NCBI RefSeq assembly: GCF_024295805.1
Contig: NZ_JANCLX010000045.1
Location: forward strand, 1 to 60,318
Source: Streptomyces cucumeris
GTDB taxonomy: Bacteria; Actinomycetota; Actinomycetes; Streptomycetales; Streptomycetaceae
DNA: 60,318 nt
Reading direction: 5' to 3'
Positions 1-8,383 of this stretch are shown one piece after another. Position numbers and translations under genes: made by a program. The notes beneath the pieces are model-generated. The model did no database searches, had not been told where the DNA came from, and saw nothing but the letters and a program-made list of their open reading frames with translations. The first letter of the stretch is position 1; the number at the start of each line of letters is the position of its first letter.

Positions 1-138
1 GGAGCGGGCGGAATCCCCGTCACCCAAAAGGGTGAACGCTCCGACCAGCGAGTCTCACGAAGACGGCATAAGTGTCGCCGATGTGCCATCGGAGATGAGA
101 TTGTGCCGCGAAATTTGAGACCCTACACGAGCGTCGCG

Positions 139-1635
139 TCAGGTCTGGGCCATGTCGACGAAGCGGGAGTAGTGGCCCTGGAAGGCGACGGTGATGGTGG
201 CCGTCGGACCGTTACGGTGCTTGGCCACGATCAGGTCGGCCTCGCCCGCGCGCGGGGACTCCTTCTCATAGGCGTCCTCACGGTGCAGCAGGATGACCAT
301 GTCGGCGTCCTGCTCGATGGATCCACTCTCACGGAGGTCCGAGACCATCGGCTTCTTGTCGGTGCGCTGTTCGGGGCCACGGTTCAGCTGGGAGAGCGCG
401 ATGACCGGCACTTCCAGCTCCTTGGCCAGCAGCTTCAGGTTTCGCGACATGTCCGAGACCTCTTGCTGACGGCTCTCGGGGCGGCGGGCACCGCCGGACT
501 GCATGAGCTGGAGGTAGTCGATGACCACCAGTTGGAGGTCACTGCGCTGCTTCAGCCGACGGCACTTGGCGCGGATCTCCATCATCGACAGGTTCGGGGA
601 GTCGTCGATGTAGAGCGGCGCCTGGGAGACATCGGGCATCCGGCGGGCCAGCCGCGTCCAGTCCTCGTCGGTCATGCTGCCGGAGCGCATATGGTGCAGG
701 GCCACCCGGGCCTCGGCGGACAGCAGACGCATCGCGATCTCGTTGCGCCCCATCTCCAGCGAGAAGATGACGCTGGGCATGTTGTTCTTGATGGAGCAGG
801 CGCGCGCGAAGTCCAGGGCCAGGGTGGACTTACCCATGGCGGGACGGGCGGCGATGACGATCATCTGGCCCGGGTGCAGACCGTTGGTCAGCGAGTCGAG
901 ATCGGTGAACCCGGTGGGCACTCCGGACATCTGACCGCTGCGCGAACCGATCGCCTCGATCTCGTCGAGCGCGCCCTCCATGATGTCGCCGAGCGGCAGG
1001 TAGTCCTCGCTGGTGCGCTGCTCGGTGACGGCGTAGATCTCCGCCTGGGCGTTGTTGACGATCTCGTCGACGTCGCCGTCGGCCGCGTATCCCATCTGGG
1101 TGATGCGGGTGCCGGCCTCGACCAGACGGCGCAGCACGGCGCGTTCGTGGACGATCTCCGCGTAGTACTCGGCGTTGGCGGCGGTGGGGACCGACTGGAC
1201 GAGGGTGTGGAGATAGGAGGCGCCGCCCACGCGGGTGATCTCACCGCGCTTGGTGAGCTCCGCCGCGACCGTGATGGGGTCGGCCGGTTCGCCCTTCGCG
1301 TACAGATCCAGGATCGCCTGGTAGACGGTCTCGTGGGCGGGGCGGTAGAAGTCATGGCCCTTGAGGACCTCCACCACGTCGGCGATGGCGTCCTTGGAGA
1401 GCAGCATGCCGCCGAGCACGGACTGTTCGGCGTCGAGGTCCTGCGGCGGGACGCGCTCGAAGCCGGCGCCCTCCCAGGCACCTCCCCCGTCTCCGTCCCG
1501 TCCGTCACGTCCGCGCTCGTGCTGGTCGTCACGGCCCCGGCCGCCGCCTTCACCGCGGCGGAACCGGGGGGAGGGGAACCGCTCGGCCGGACCGGACTCC
1601 GCCCACGGGTCGTCCATGGGCTCGGGCACGCTCAC
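139..1635 (-). CDS. dnaB: replicative DNA helicase DnaB
   Basis: Hexameric 5'-3' helicase that unwinds DNA at the replication fork. About 498 residues: a Gly/Arg/Asp-rich N-terminal tail of about 55 residues, the DnaB N-terminal domain (from 'PQDLDAEQSVLGGMLL'), then the RecA-like core with Walker A 'ARPAMGKSTLAL' (about residues 262-270), Walker B 'LVVIDYLQLM' and a C-terminal 'SDLRESGSIEQDADMV' block. No intein interrupts the core, although inteins are common in actinobacterial DnaB. I chose the GTG at 1635 because GGAGGAGG lies about 6 nt before it; an ATG at 1686 in the same frame has no comparable site. It is read leftward, away from the DnaA-box cluster at 1819-1907. The placement after rpsF-ssb-rpsR-rplI agrees with known actinobacterial gene order. 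Confidence 0.97.
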   Translation of the reverse strand: MSVPEPMDDPWAESGPAERFPSPRFRRGEGGGRGRDDQHERGRDGRDGDGGGAWEGAGFERVPPQDLDAEQSVLGGMLLSKDAIADVVEVLKGHDFYRPAHETVYQAILDLYAKGEPADPITVAAELTKRGEITRVGGASYLHTLVQSVPTAANAEYYAEIVHERAVLRRLVEAGTRITQMGYAADGDVDEIVNNAQAEIYAVTEQRTSEDYLPLGDIMEGALDEIEAIGSRSGQMSGVPTGFTDLDSLTNGLHPGQMIVIAARPAMGKSTLALDFARACSIKNNMPSVIFSLEMGRNEIAMRLLSAEARVALHHMRSGSMTDEDWTRLARRMPDVSQAPLYIDDSPNLSMMEIRAKCRRLKQRSDLQLVVIDYLQLMQSGGARRPESRQQEVSDMSRNLKLLAKELEVPVIALSQLNRGPEQRTDKKPMVSDLRESGSIEQDADMVILLHREDAYEKESPRAGEADLIVAKHRNGPTATITVAFQGHYSRFVDMAQT

Positions 1636-1818
1636 CCCGCCACCTCCTCCCGTCCGCGGTAAGGAACCTCGCCATGGCTCTTTCATAGAGCACGGCTACG
1701 ACATAACTGAGCGGCCGGCTTCCGGTCACGACGCGTCGAGTTCCGGTGGATTCGAGGGACGGATGCGGTGGCGGGCGCCGGACCACGGTAGGCCCGTGGG
1801 GGCCGCCAGCCAACTTGG

Positions 1819-1907
1819 TTATCCACAGGCCATGTGGATGATGTGAGCCATCCTGTGGAGAACTCCCGCGAACCTGTGCACGGGCCGGGGGACAGTGCTG
1901 TGGACAA
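1819..1907. promoter_or_regulatory. DnaA-box cluster upstream of dnaB
   Basis: The 459-nt gap between dnaB and the MATE gene contains four DnaA boxes within 89 bp: TTATCCACA (1819-1827, exact), TGTGGATGA (1833-1841, one change), TGTGGAGAA (1854-1862, one change) and TGTGGACAA (1899-1907, exact Streptomyces consensus on the minus strand). It lies upstream of dnaB, so DnaA could regulate helicase synthesis or be titrated here. The rest of the gap (about 1636-1818 and 1908-2094) shows no gene. Confidence 0.75.
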
Positions 1908-2094
1908 ACACACAATCACCCTGAGGTCACCCGCCTGACCTGGCGTTTCTCTATCCAGGGGCTGTGCAGAAGAAAAACTTCCACCCCCGGGGCAAGATCA
2001 CGACAAAGGGCGCAGAGAAGATCGCCGCGCGCGCCGTCATGTAAGGACTCCTTGCGTCTTGCATCTCTTACCTGTGGAAGATTACATTGCCGTC

Positions 2095-3456
2095 ATGACA
2101 CAGGCCCCCGCGAGCTCCTCGCGCACCCCGCGCACCTCGCGGAGCGATGTCCGGCGCCATGACCGCGAGATCCTCGCGCTCGCCGTACCCGCCTTCGGCG
2201 CGCTCGTGGCGGAGCCCCTCTTCCTCATGGTGGACAGCGCCGTGATCGGCCATCTGGGCACGGCCCAGCTCGCCGGGTTCGGGGTGGCCGCCGCCCTGCT
2301 GTCCACCGCGGTCAACGTCTTCGTCTTCCTCGCCTATGCCACCACCGCCGCCGTGGCCCGCCGGATCGGCGCGGGCGACCCGGCCGGAGCGATCCGCCAG
2401 GGTATGGACGGCATCTGGCTCGCCCTGCTGCTGGGCGCCCTGGTGGTCGCCGTCGCGATCCCGGCCGCTCCCGCGCTGGCGGATCTCTTCGGCGCCTCGG
2501 AGACCGCCGCCCCGCACGCCACCACCTATCTGCGGATCAGCACACTCGGCATACCCGCGATGCTGGTGGTGCTCGCGGCCACCGGGGTGCTCCGCGGCCT
2601 GCAGAACACCCGCACCCCGCTCTACGTGGCCGTCGGAGGCTTCGCCGCCAACGCCGCGCTGAACGCCACCCTGGTCTATGTCGCCGGACTCGGTATCGCG
2701 GGCTCCGCCTGGGGCACCGTGATCGCCCAGAACGCCATGGCCGGCGTCTACCTCCTGGTGGTCGTCCGGGGCGCCCGGCGGCACGGCGCCTCGCTGCGGC
2801 CCGACGCCGCCGGGATCAGGGCCTGTGCCCACGCCGGGACGCCGCTGCTGATCCGCACCCTCTCGCTGCGTGCCGTGATGCTCATCGCCACGGCGGTGGC
2901 CGCGCGCCTCGGTGACACCGATATCGCCGCCCACCAGATCGTGCTCGGCCTCTGGAGCCTGCTGGCCTTCGCGCTCGACGCGATCGCCATCGCGGGCCAG
3001 GCGATCATCGGACGCTATCTGGGTGCGAGCGACGCCGAGGGAGCCCGCGCCGCCTGCCGCCGGATGGTGCTGTGGGGCGTGGTCTGCGGCGTGGTCCTCG
3101 GACTTCTGGTGATCGTCTCCCGGCCGCTGTTCATCCCGCTGTTCACCACCGATCCCGCGGTACGGGACGCCCTGCTGCCCGCCCTGCTGGTCGCGGCCGT
3201 CACCCAGCCGATCTCGGGCGTGGTGATGGTGCTCGACGGGGTGCTGATGGGTGCGGGCGACGGAACGTATCTGGCCGGGGCGATGCTGATCACGCTCGCG
3301 GTCTTCGCCCCGGTGGCGCTGCTGGTCCCCCCGCTCGGCGGCGGGCTCACCGCGCTGTGGTGGACCATGACGCTGATGATGGTGGCCCGGCTGGTCACGC
3401 TGTGGCTGCGGGCCCGCTCCGGCCGCTGGATCGTCACCGGCGCCGTCCGCACCTGA
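2095..3456 (+). CDS. MATE family multidrug/toxin efflux transporter
   Basis: A 453-residue polytopic membrane protein of the MATE (NorM/DinF-like) family, which exports cationic drugs or metabolites in exchange for H+ or Na+. Visible are about 12 hydrophobic segments and family-like stretches such as 'EPLFLMVDSAVIGHLGTAQL' near the N-terminus and 'RGLQNTRTPLYV' in mid-protein. ATG 2095 is preferred over an ATG at 2059; a weak GGAAG lies 14 nt upstream. The gene faces away from dnaB and converges on rplI, with a shared hairpin terminator between. Substrate cannot be read from the sequence. Confidence 0.9.
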   Translation: MTQAPASSSRTPRTSRSDVRRHDREILALAVPAFGALVAEPLFLMVDSAVIGHLGTAQLAGFGVAAALLSTAVNVFVFLAYATTAAVARRIGAGDPAGAIRQGMDGIWLALLLGALVVAVAIPAAPALADLFGASETAAPHATTYLRISTLGIPAMLVVLAATGVLRGLQNTRTPLYVAVGGFAANAALNATLVYVAGLGIAGSAWGTVIAQNAMAGVYLLVVVRGARRHGASLRPDAAGIRACAHAGTPLLIRTLSLRAVMLIATAVAARLGDTDIAAHQIVLGLWSLLAFALDAIAIAGQAIIGRYLGASDAEGARAACRRMVLWGVVCGVVLGLLVIVSRPLFIPLFTTDPAVRDALLPALLVAAVTQPISGVVMVLDGVLMGAGDGTYLAGAMLITLAVFAPVALLVPPLGGGLTALWWTMTLMMVARLVTLWLRARSGRWIVTGAVRT

Positions 3457-3558
3457 CCGGACCGGCCCTGCCACGCCGACGGCACCCGCGGTGACACGGG
3501 GCCACCGTGACACGAGGCCACCGCGACGCGGAAGGCCATGAAGGGCCGAGGAACGGCG

Positions 3559-3589
3559 GAGGGCCGCACCCCACAGGGGTACGGCCCTC
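3559..3589. terminator. bidirectional terminator, MATE gene / rplI
   Basis: Hairpin GAGGGCCG...CGGCCCTC with an inner CCCC/GGGG pair, located between the convergent MATE gene and rplI. No U-tract, as is usual in Streptomyces. Confidence 0.7.
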
Positions 3590-3614
3590 TCTCACGCTCT
3601 GCGGAGCGCCAGGG

Positions 3615-4061
3615 TCAGCCGGCGACGACCTCGACGCCAACCTTGGCGGCAACCTCGGCGTGCAGACGCACGGACACCTGGTGGGCACCCAGGGTCTTGA
3701 TCGGCGTCGGCACCTCGATGCGGCGCTTGTCCACGTCCGGGCCACCCGCGTCCTTGATCGCCGAGGCGATGTCGGCCGGGGTGACGGAGCCGAACAGACG
3801 GCCGGCGTCGCCGGCGCGGGTCTTCAGCTGCACCTTGACGCCCTCGAGCTGAGCCTTGACCTCGTTGGCCTGCTCGATCGTGGCGATCTCGCGGATGCGA
3901 CGACCGCGGCGGATCTGCTCGACGTCCTTCTCGCCACCCTTGGTCCAGCGGATCGCGAGACCGCGCGGAACCAGGTAGTTGCGGGCGTAACCGTCCTTGA
4001 CGTCCACGACGTCACCGGCGGTGCCGAGGCCAGAGACCTCGTTGGTGAGGATGATCTTCAT
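3615..4061 (-). CDS. rplI: 50S ribosomal protein L9
   Basis: Large-subunit protein bL9 (148 residues, normal length) that binds 23S rRNA at the base of the L1 stalk. The N-terminal signature 'MKIILTNEVSGLGTAGDVV' followed by 'GYARNYLVPRGLA' is diagnostic; the C-terminal domain ('RLFGSVTPADIASAI') is present. Last gene of the leftward rpsF-ssb-rpsR-rplI operon, 18 nt after rpsR, and followed by a hairpin terminator. Confidence 0.98.
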   Translation of the reverse strand: MKIILTNEVSGLGTAGDVVDVKDGYARNYLVPRGLAIRWTKGGEKDVEQIRRGRRIREIATIEQANEVKAQLEGVKVQLKTRAGDAGRLFGSVTPADIASAIKDAGGPDVDKRRIEVPTPIKTLGAHQVSVRLHAEVAAKVGVEVVAG

Positions 4062-4079
4062 GAATCGGTCACCCTTCCC

Positions 4080-4316
4080 TTATCGCGCGGTGGAGGTGTA
4101 GGGCAGCAGCGCCATCTCACGGCTGTTCTTCACGGCCGTGGCGACGTCACGCTGGTGCTGGGTGCAGTTGCCGGTGACCCGGCGGGCACGGATCTTGCCG
4201 CGGTCGGAAATGAACTTCCGCAGCAGGTTCGTGTCCTTGTAGTCGACGTAGGAGATCTTCTCCTTGCAGAACACGCAAACCTTCTTCTTAGGCTTGCGAG
4301 CAGGCGGCTTCGCCAT
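4080..4316 (-). CDS. rpsR: 30S ribosomal protein S18
   Basis: Small-subunit protein bS18, 78 residues, which pairs with S6 (encoded by rpsF in the same operon) on the platform of the 30S subunit. It contains 'CVFCKEK' plus a later 'GNCTQHQRD', that is, Cys-X2-Cys and a Cys/His pair, so it looks like the zinc-binding (C+) form of S18. Streptomyces species often carry a second, cysteine-free S18 elsewhere for zinc limitation; that paralogue is not in this window. A parS-containing hairpin precedes it. Confidence 0.97.
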   Translation of the reverse strand: MAKPPARKPKKKVCVFCKEKISYVDYKDTNLLRKFISDRGKIRARRVTGNCTQHQRDVATAVKNSREMALLPYTSTAR

Positions 4317-4370
4317 TGTCTCTCTCCAGTGTGATCAAGAAGTTTGTGCTGGTCGCCCGGACCAGGCCGC

Positions 4371-4404
4371 GCGTTGTTTCACGTGAAACCGCGTGAAACA
4401 ACGC
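4371..4404. other. parS site nested in a hairpin between ssb and rpsR
   Basis: An exact 14-bp parS, GTTTCACGTGAAAC, occupies 4376-4389. Just beyond it a half-site CGTGAAAC (4392-4399) lets a second, larger structure form: GCGTTGTTTCACG (4371-4383) pairs with CGTGAAACAACGC (4392-4404) as a perfect 13-bp stem with an 8-nt loop. ParB loading is expected at the 14-mer; the large hairpin could also attenuate transcription into rpsR-rplI. Confidence 0.9.
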
Positions 4405-4412
4405 CCATGGGC

Positions 4413-5006
4413 CTAGAAGGGCGGCTCGTCCGAGTAGCCGCCGCCGGAGTTGCCGGAGCCGCCGCCCCAGCCACCACCGCCGCCGCCCTGGCCGCCGCCA
4501 CCGGCAGGGGCTCCGGTCGCCCAGGGGTCATCGGCGGGAGCGCCGCCACCCTGCTGCTGACCGCCGCCGGGGCCACCGCCCCAGCCGCCACCGCCGCCGC
4601 CCTGGCCGCCACCGCCGCCGTAGCCACCCTGTCCACCGCGTCCGGTGGTCTTGGTGACCTTGGCTGTGGCATTGCGCAGGCTGGCGCCGACCTCATCGAC
4701 ATCCAGCTCGTAGACCGTGCGCTTGATCCCCTCACGGTCCTCGTACGACCGCTGCTTCAGACGGCCCTGCACGATCACGCGCATACCGCGCTGAAGCGAC
4801 TCGGCCACGTTCTCCGCGGCCTGCCGCCACACCGAGCAGGTGAGGAAGAGGCTCTCGCCGTCCTTCCACTCATTGGTCTGACGGTCGAACGTACGGGGAG
4901 TGGACGCGACGCGGAACTTCGCGACCGCCGCACCGGAGGGGGTGAAACGCAGCTCGGGGTCGTCGACGAGATTGCCGACGACCGTGATGACGGTCTCGCC
5001 TGCCAT
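4413..5006 (-). CDS. ssb: single-stranded DNA-binding protein SSB
   Basis: Coats single-stranded DNA in replication, recombination and repair. 197 residues: N-terminal OB fold ('METVITVVGNLVDDPELRF'-type start, here with AGE, then 'FRVASTPR', 'CSVWRQAAENVAESLQRGM'), a long glycine-rich linker from about residue 115, and the conserved acidic tip 'DEPPF' that recruits partner proteins. The linker contains two nearly identical 'GQGGGGGGWGGG' segments, giving imperfect direct repeats at about 4459-4500 and 4574-4616. Second gene of the rpsF operon. Confidence 0.97.
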   Translation of the reverse strand: MAGETVITVVGNLVDDPELRFTPSGAAVAKFRVASTPRTFDRQTNEWKDGESLFLTCSVWRQAAENVAESLQRGMRVIVQGRLKQRSYEDREGIKRTVYELDVDEVGASLRNATAKVTKTTGRGGQGGYGGGGGQGGGGGGWGGGPGGGQQQGGGAPADDPWATGAPAGGGGQGGGGGGWGGGSGNSGGGYSDEPPF

Positions 5007-5085
5007 AGGGGTACCTCTCGGCGTACTGCTGGGCTGCTTGCTACTCGTTGCGATACGGCCCGGAGACCGGTGAACGCCTAGGCGC

Positions 5086-5376
5086 TCAGTGGGTCTCGGG
5101 GCGGAGGACCTTGGTCCGGAGGACCGACTCGTTCAGGTTCAGCTGGCGGTCGAGCTCCTTGACGACCGCAGGCTCAGCCTGGAGGTCGATGACCGAGTAG
5201 ATGCCCTCGGGCTTCTTCTTGATCTCGTACGAGAGACGACGACGGCCCCAGGTGTCGACCTTCTCAACCTTGCCGTTGCCCTCACGGATCACGGAAAGGA
5301 AGTTCTCGATCAGCGGGGAGACAGCGCGCTCCTCGAGATCGGGGTCGAGGATGACCATCACCTCGTAGTGACGCAT
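5086..5376 (-). CDS. rpsF: 30S ribosomal protein S6
   Basis: bS6, 96 residues, which dimerises with S18 on the small subunit. 'MRHYEVMVILDPDLEER' at the N-terminus and 'KKKPEGIYSVIDLQAEP' are typical. The start at 5376 is supported by a purine-rich GGAGGTGG just upstream; an in-frame ATG at 5469 would add 31 unconserved-looking residues. First gene of the leftward operon; the 229 nt up to 5605 should hold its promoter, but I cannot point to clear -35/-10 boxes. Confidence 0.97.
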   Translation of the reverse strand: MRHYEVMVILDPDLEERAVSPLIENFLSVIREGNGKVEKVDTWGRRRLSYEIKKKPEGIYSVIDLQAEPAVVKELDRQLNLNESVLRTKVLRPETH

Positions 5377-5605
5377 GTGGAACCCACCTCCTCTGGACTC
5401 AGCGGCCACGGTCGTTCCGTGGCAGGAGGGTCGTAATGCGTTCTGTGACGGTGCCTGTGCAGACACCACCGCAGACGGTACACACTACCCGGCCACCGCC
5501 TTCCGCTTGAAATCCGGGCCACTCGCCCCGCAATCTGTACACATCGGGTGTGAGCGGCGTTACAGTTCGCCGCCCTGCCTATATGGGTCTACCTGGAGGT
5601 GCCCC

Positions 5606-5923
5606 ATGGCTCAGGCAGCACAATCGCAGCACGGCTTGCTCTCCTTCCTGGACACCGACGGCAAGTCGCACCCCATTCAGAACACCCTCGCCGTGAGCAC
5701 TCTGGTGATCGGTGTGATCGCCTTTGTGACGGCACAGTTCACCGGCCTCCACCTGCTCAGTTCATGGGCCGGACTGATCGGCATGATCACCGGAGCCTGG
5801 GGCCAGCTGATCTCCGCGACCACCGCTGAGCGCTTCCTGCTGATCATCGGACTCGGCGCCTCCGCGGTGGGCTTCTATCTCGGTATGGCGCACGGCGGGC
5901 TGTTCGGCGGCCTCCTCGGCTGA
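5606..5923 (+). CDS. small membrane protein of unknown function
   Basis: A 105-residue protein with a short soluble head ('MAQAAQSQHGLLSFLDTDGK') and about three hydrophobic segments ('LAVSTLVIGVIAFVTAQF', 'WAGLIGMITGAWGQLI', 'FLLIIGLGASAVGFYLGM'), ending in a Gly-rich tail. GGAGGT lies 7 nt before ATG 5606. A related gene sits in the same place in other Streptomyces, between rpsF and the Fem-type transferase. Function unknown; context suggests the cell envelope. Confidence 0.8.
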   Translation: MAQAAQSQHGLLSFLDTDGKSHPIQNTLAVSTLVIGVIAFVTAQFTGLHLLSSWAGLIGMITGAWGQLISATTAERFLLIIGLGASAVGFYLGMAHGGLFGGLLG

Positions 5924-6041
5924 TCCCGACCGGGCCCGGGTTGGCCCCGGGCCCAAACGGGGCGCGTCCCGGTCGCAGTAGGCTTCGGCGCGAGAGCCGG
6001 AGCCCCGACCATGGGGACACACCTGCTGAGGAGCGCCCCGC

Positions 6042-7160
6042 ATGAGCCTGACCCTGAGGACGATCAGTCGAGAGCAGCATCTGGCGTACATCCAGAGCCT
6101 GCCTTCGGCCAGCCACATGCAGGTACCGGCATGGGCCGACGTCAAGGCGGAATGGCGCTCGGAGAACCTCGGCTGGTTCGACGCCTCCGGTCAGCTCGTC
6201 GGCGTGGGTCTCGTCCTCTACCGCCAACTCCCCAAGATCAAGCGGTATCTCGCCTACCTCCCCGAGGGCCCGGTCATCAACTGGTACGCGCCCAACCTCG
6301 AGGACTGGCTGCGCCCGATGCTCGCCCACCTCAAGCAGCAGGGTGCGTTCTCGGTGAAGATGGGCCCGCCGGTGATCATCCGCCGCTGGGACGCCACCGC
6401 GATCAAGTCCGGTATCCAGAGCCCCGATGTGAAGCGGCTGCGCGATGTCGAGGCCACCCACATCGAGCCCCGCGCCTTCGAGGTCTCCGACAAGCTGCGG
6501 CGGATGGGCTGGCAGCAGGGTGAGGACGGCGGAGCGGGCTTCGGTGACGTCCAGCCGCGCTATGTCTTCCAGGTGCCGCTGGAGAACCGCTCGCTGGAGG
6601 ACGTCCACAAGAGCTTCAACCAGCTCTGGCGACGCAACATCAAGAAGGCCGAGAAGGCCGGTGTCGAGGTCGTCCAGGGCCGCTACGAGCACCTGGGCGA
6701 GTGGCAGCGGCTCTACGAGATCACCGCTGAGCGCGACCACTTCCGGCCGCGCCCGCTGAGCTACTTCCAGCGCATGTGGACGACCCTCAACGCCGAGGAC
6801 CCCAACCGCATGCGGCTGTACTTCGCGATGCACGAGGGCGAGGCCGTGGCCGCCGCCACCATGCTGATCGTCGGCGGCCACGTCTGGTACTCCTACGGCG
6901 CCTCCGCCAACCACAAGCGCGAGGTCCGGCCCTCGAACGCGATGCAGTGGCGGATGCTCCGCGACGCCTACGCACTCGGGGCGACCGTCTACGACCTGCG
7001 CGGCATCAGCGACTCGCTCGACGAGTCCGACCACCTTTTCGGACTGATCCAGTTCAAGGTCGGCACCGGCGGGCAGGCTGCCGAGTACCTCGGCGAGTGG
7101 GACTTCCCCCTCAACAAGCTGCTCCACAAGGCGCTTGACATCTACATGTCCCGCCGCTGA
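6042..7160 (+). CDS. femX: FemX-type lipid II aminoacyltransferase
   Basis: Fem-family enzyme that uses aminoacyl-tRNA to add the first amino acid of the peptidoglycan cross-bridge to lipid II; in Streptomyces this is Gly on LL-diaminopimelate. 372 residues, the usual length, with two GNAT-like folds: 'ASHMQVPAWADVKAEWRSE' near the N-terminus and 'WRRNIKKAEKAGVEV' at the start of the coiled-coil region, then 'YSYGASANHKREVRPSNAMQ' and 'YDLRGISDSLDESDHLFG' in the second lobe. Cytoplasmic, acting on membrane-bound lipid II. It heads a pair with the PLP protein downstream (78-nt gap). Family assignment is secure; 'first residue, FemX' rests on synteny and known Streptomyces biology. Confidence 0.88.
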   Translation: MSLTLRTISREQHLAYIQSLPSASHMQVPAWADVKAEWRSENLGWFDASGQLVGVGLVLYRQLPKIKRYLAYLPEGPVINWYAPNLEDWLRPMLAHLKQQGAFSVKMGPPVIIRRWDATAIKSGIQSPDVKRLRDVEATHIEPRAFEVSDKLRRMGWQQGEDGGAGFGDVQPRYVFQVPLENRSLEDVHKSFNQLWRRNIKKAEKAGVEVVQGRYEHLGEWQRLYEITAERDHFRPRPLSYFQRMWTTLNAEDPNRMRLYFAMHEGEAVAAATMLIVGGHVWYSYGASANHKREVRPSNAMQWRMLRDAYALGATVYDLRGISDSLDESDHLFGLIQFKVGTGGQAAEYLGEWDFPLNKLLHKALDIYMSRR

Positions 7161-7238
7161 CCCCGCTCTGCTGCTTCCCCACAAACGCTGCATATCTCCA
7201 ATACACCGCGGCAACGAGAAAGGTTCCGGGACCGGCCA

Positions 7239-8270
7239 ATGGCGCTCACCCTGTACGTCGACACCGCGCGCTGGCGAGCGCACCAGCACTCTGTGCTTCA
7301 GCAGTTCCCGGGGATCGTCCCCGTGTGCAAGGGCAACGGCTACGGCTTCGGCCACGAGCGGCTGGCCGAGGAGGCCGCCCGCATCGGCGCCGACGTCCTC
7401 GCGGTCGGGACCACCTACGAGGCCGCCCGCATGAAGGACTTCTTCAGCGGTGACCTCCTGGTGCTCACCCCGTTCCGCCGCGGCGAGGAGCCGGTCCCGC
7501 TGCCGGACCGGGTGATCCGGTCGGTCTCCTCCGTCGACGGTGTCTACGGCCTGGTGAACGCGCGCGTGGTCATCGAGGTCATGAGCAGCATGAAGCGGCA
7601 CGGCATCACCGAGCAGGATCTGCCCCAGCTCCACGCCGCGATAGAGAACGTCCGGCTGGAGGGGTTCGCCATACACCTCCCGCTCGACCGCACCGACGGC
7701 ATCGACGCGGTCGAGGAGGTCATCGGCTGGATGGACCGGCTGCGCGCCGCACGGCTGCCGCTGCACACCATGTTCGTCAGCCACCTCAAGGCCGATGAAC
7801 TCGCCCGGCTCCAGCAGCAGTTCCCGCAGACCCGGTTCCGGGCGCGCATCGGCACCCGGCTGTGGCTGGGCGACCACGACTCGACCGAGTACCGCGGCTC
7901 CGTCCTCGACGTGACCCGCGTCGCCAAGGGGGACCGGTTCGGTTACCGCCAGCAGAAGGCGACCTCGGACGGCTACCTGGTGGTCGTCGCGGGCGGCACC
8001 TCGCACGGCGTCGGTCTGGAGGCTCCCAAGGCCCTGCACGGGGTGATGCCCCGCGCCAAGGGGGTGGCGCGGGCCGGTCTGGCGACCGTCAACCGGAACC
8101 TGTCGCCGTTCGTCTGGGCCGGCAAGCAGCGCTGGTTCGCCGAGCCGCCGCATATGCAGGTGTCGATCCTGTTCGTGCCGGGCGACGTCCCGGCGCCGCA
8201 GGTGGGGGACGAGCTGGTGGCCCATCTGCGGCACACCACGACCCAGTTCGACCGGCTGCTCGACCGCTGA
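7239..8270 (+). CDS. alanine racemase N-terminal domain (PLP) protein
   Basis: 343-residue protein with the PLP-binding TIM-barrel fold of alanine racemase / amino-acid racemases. 'IVPVCKGNGYGFGHERLAEE' matches the lysine motif (usually AVVKANAYGHG) in which Lys forms the Schiff base with PLP. It lacks an obvious match to the usual C-terminal catalytic tyrosine motif of Alr, so activity and substrate (Ala, Ser or Gly derivative) are uncertain. It follows femX in the same direction, which suggests a role in supplying or editing amino acids for the peptidoglycan cross-bridge; that is inference. GAAAGG precedes ATG 7239. Confidence 0.85.
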   Translation: MALTLYVDTARWRAHQHSVLQQFPGIVPVCKGNGYGFGHERLAEEAARIGADVLAVGTTYEAARMKDFFSGDLLVLTPFRRGEEPVPLPDRVIRSVSSVDGVYGLVNARVVIEVMSSMKRHGITEQDLPQLHAAIENVRLEGFAIHLPLDRTDGIDAVEEVIGWMDRLRAARLPLHTMFVSHLKADELARLQQQFPQTRFRARIGTRLWLGDHDSTEYRGSVLDVTRVAKGDRFGYRQQKATSDGYLVVVAGGTSHGVGLEAPKALHGVMPRAKGVARAGLATVNRNLSPFVWAGKQRWFAEPPHMQVSILFVPGDVPAPQVGDELVAHLRHTTTQFDRLLDR

Positions 8271-8286
8271 ACCGCCGGTGCCGGGA

Positions 8287-8306
8287 CGGGCTCCTCAGGG
8301 AGCCCG
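8287..8306. terminator. short hairpin between convergent genes
   Basis: CGGGCTCC-TCAG-GGAGCCCG, 8-bp stem, between the alanine-racemase-like gene (+) and the GT87 gene (-). Likely a bidirectional terminator, weaker than others in the window. Confidence 0.5.
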
Positions 8307-8383
8307 GAACCGGTCGGCGGGAACGGCCCCGCCCGTAACGGCGGTCCGGCCAGGAGGGGTGGCCCCCGGCGCGCGCGGGGGCA

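Noticed and set aside
139..1635. Intein in DnaB
   Set aside because: The helicase core is continuous and the total length is normal.
2068..3513. 481-codon frame opposite the MATE gene
   Set aside because: Gly/Asp/His-rich shadow without any recognisable fold.
5844..8234. 796-codon open frame on the minus strand opposite femX and the racemase-like gene
   Set aside because: Composition is low-complexity and typical of antisense frames in high-GC DNA; the plus-strand genes have recognisable domains and ribosome-binding sites.
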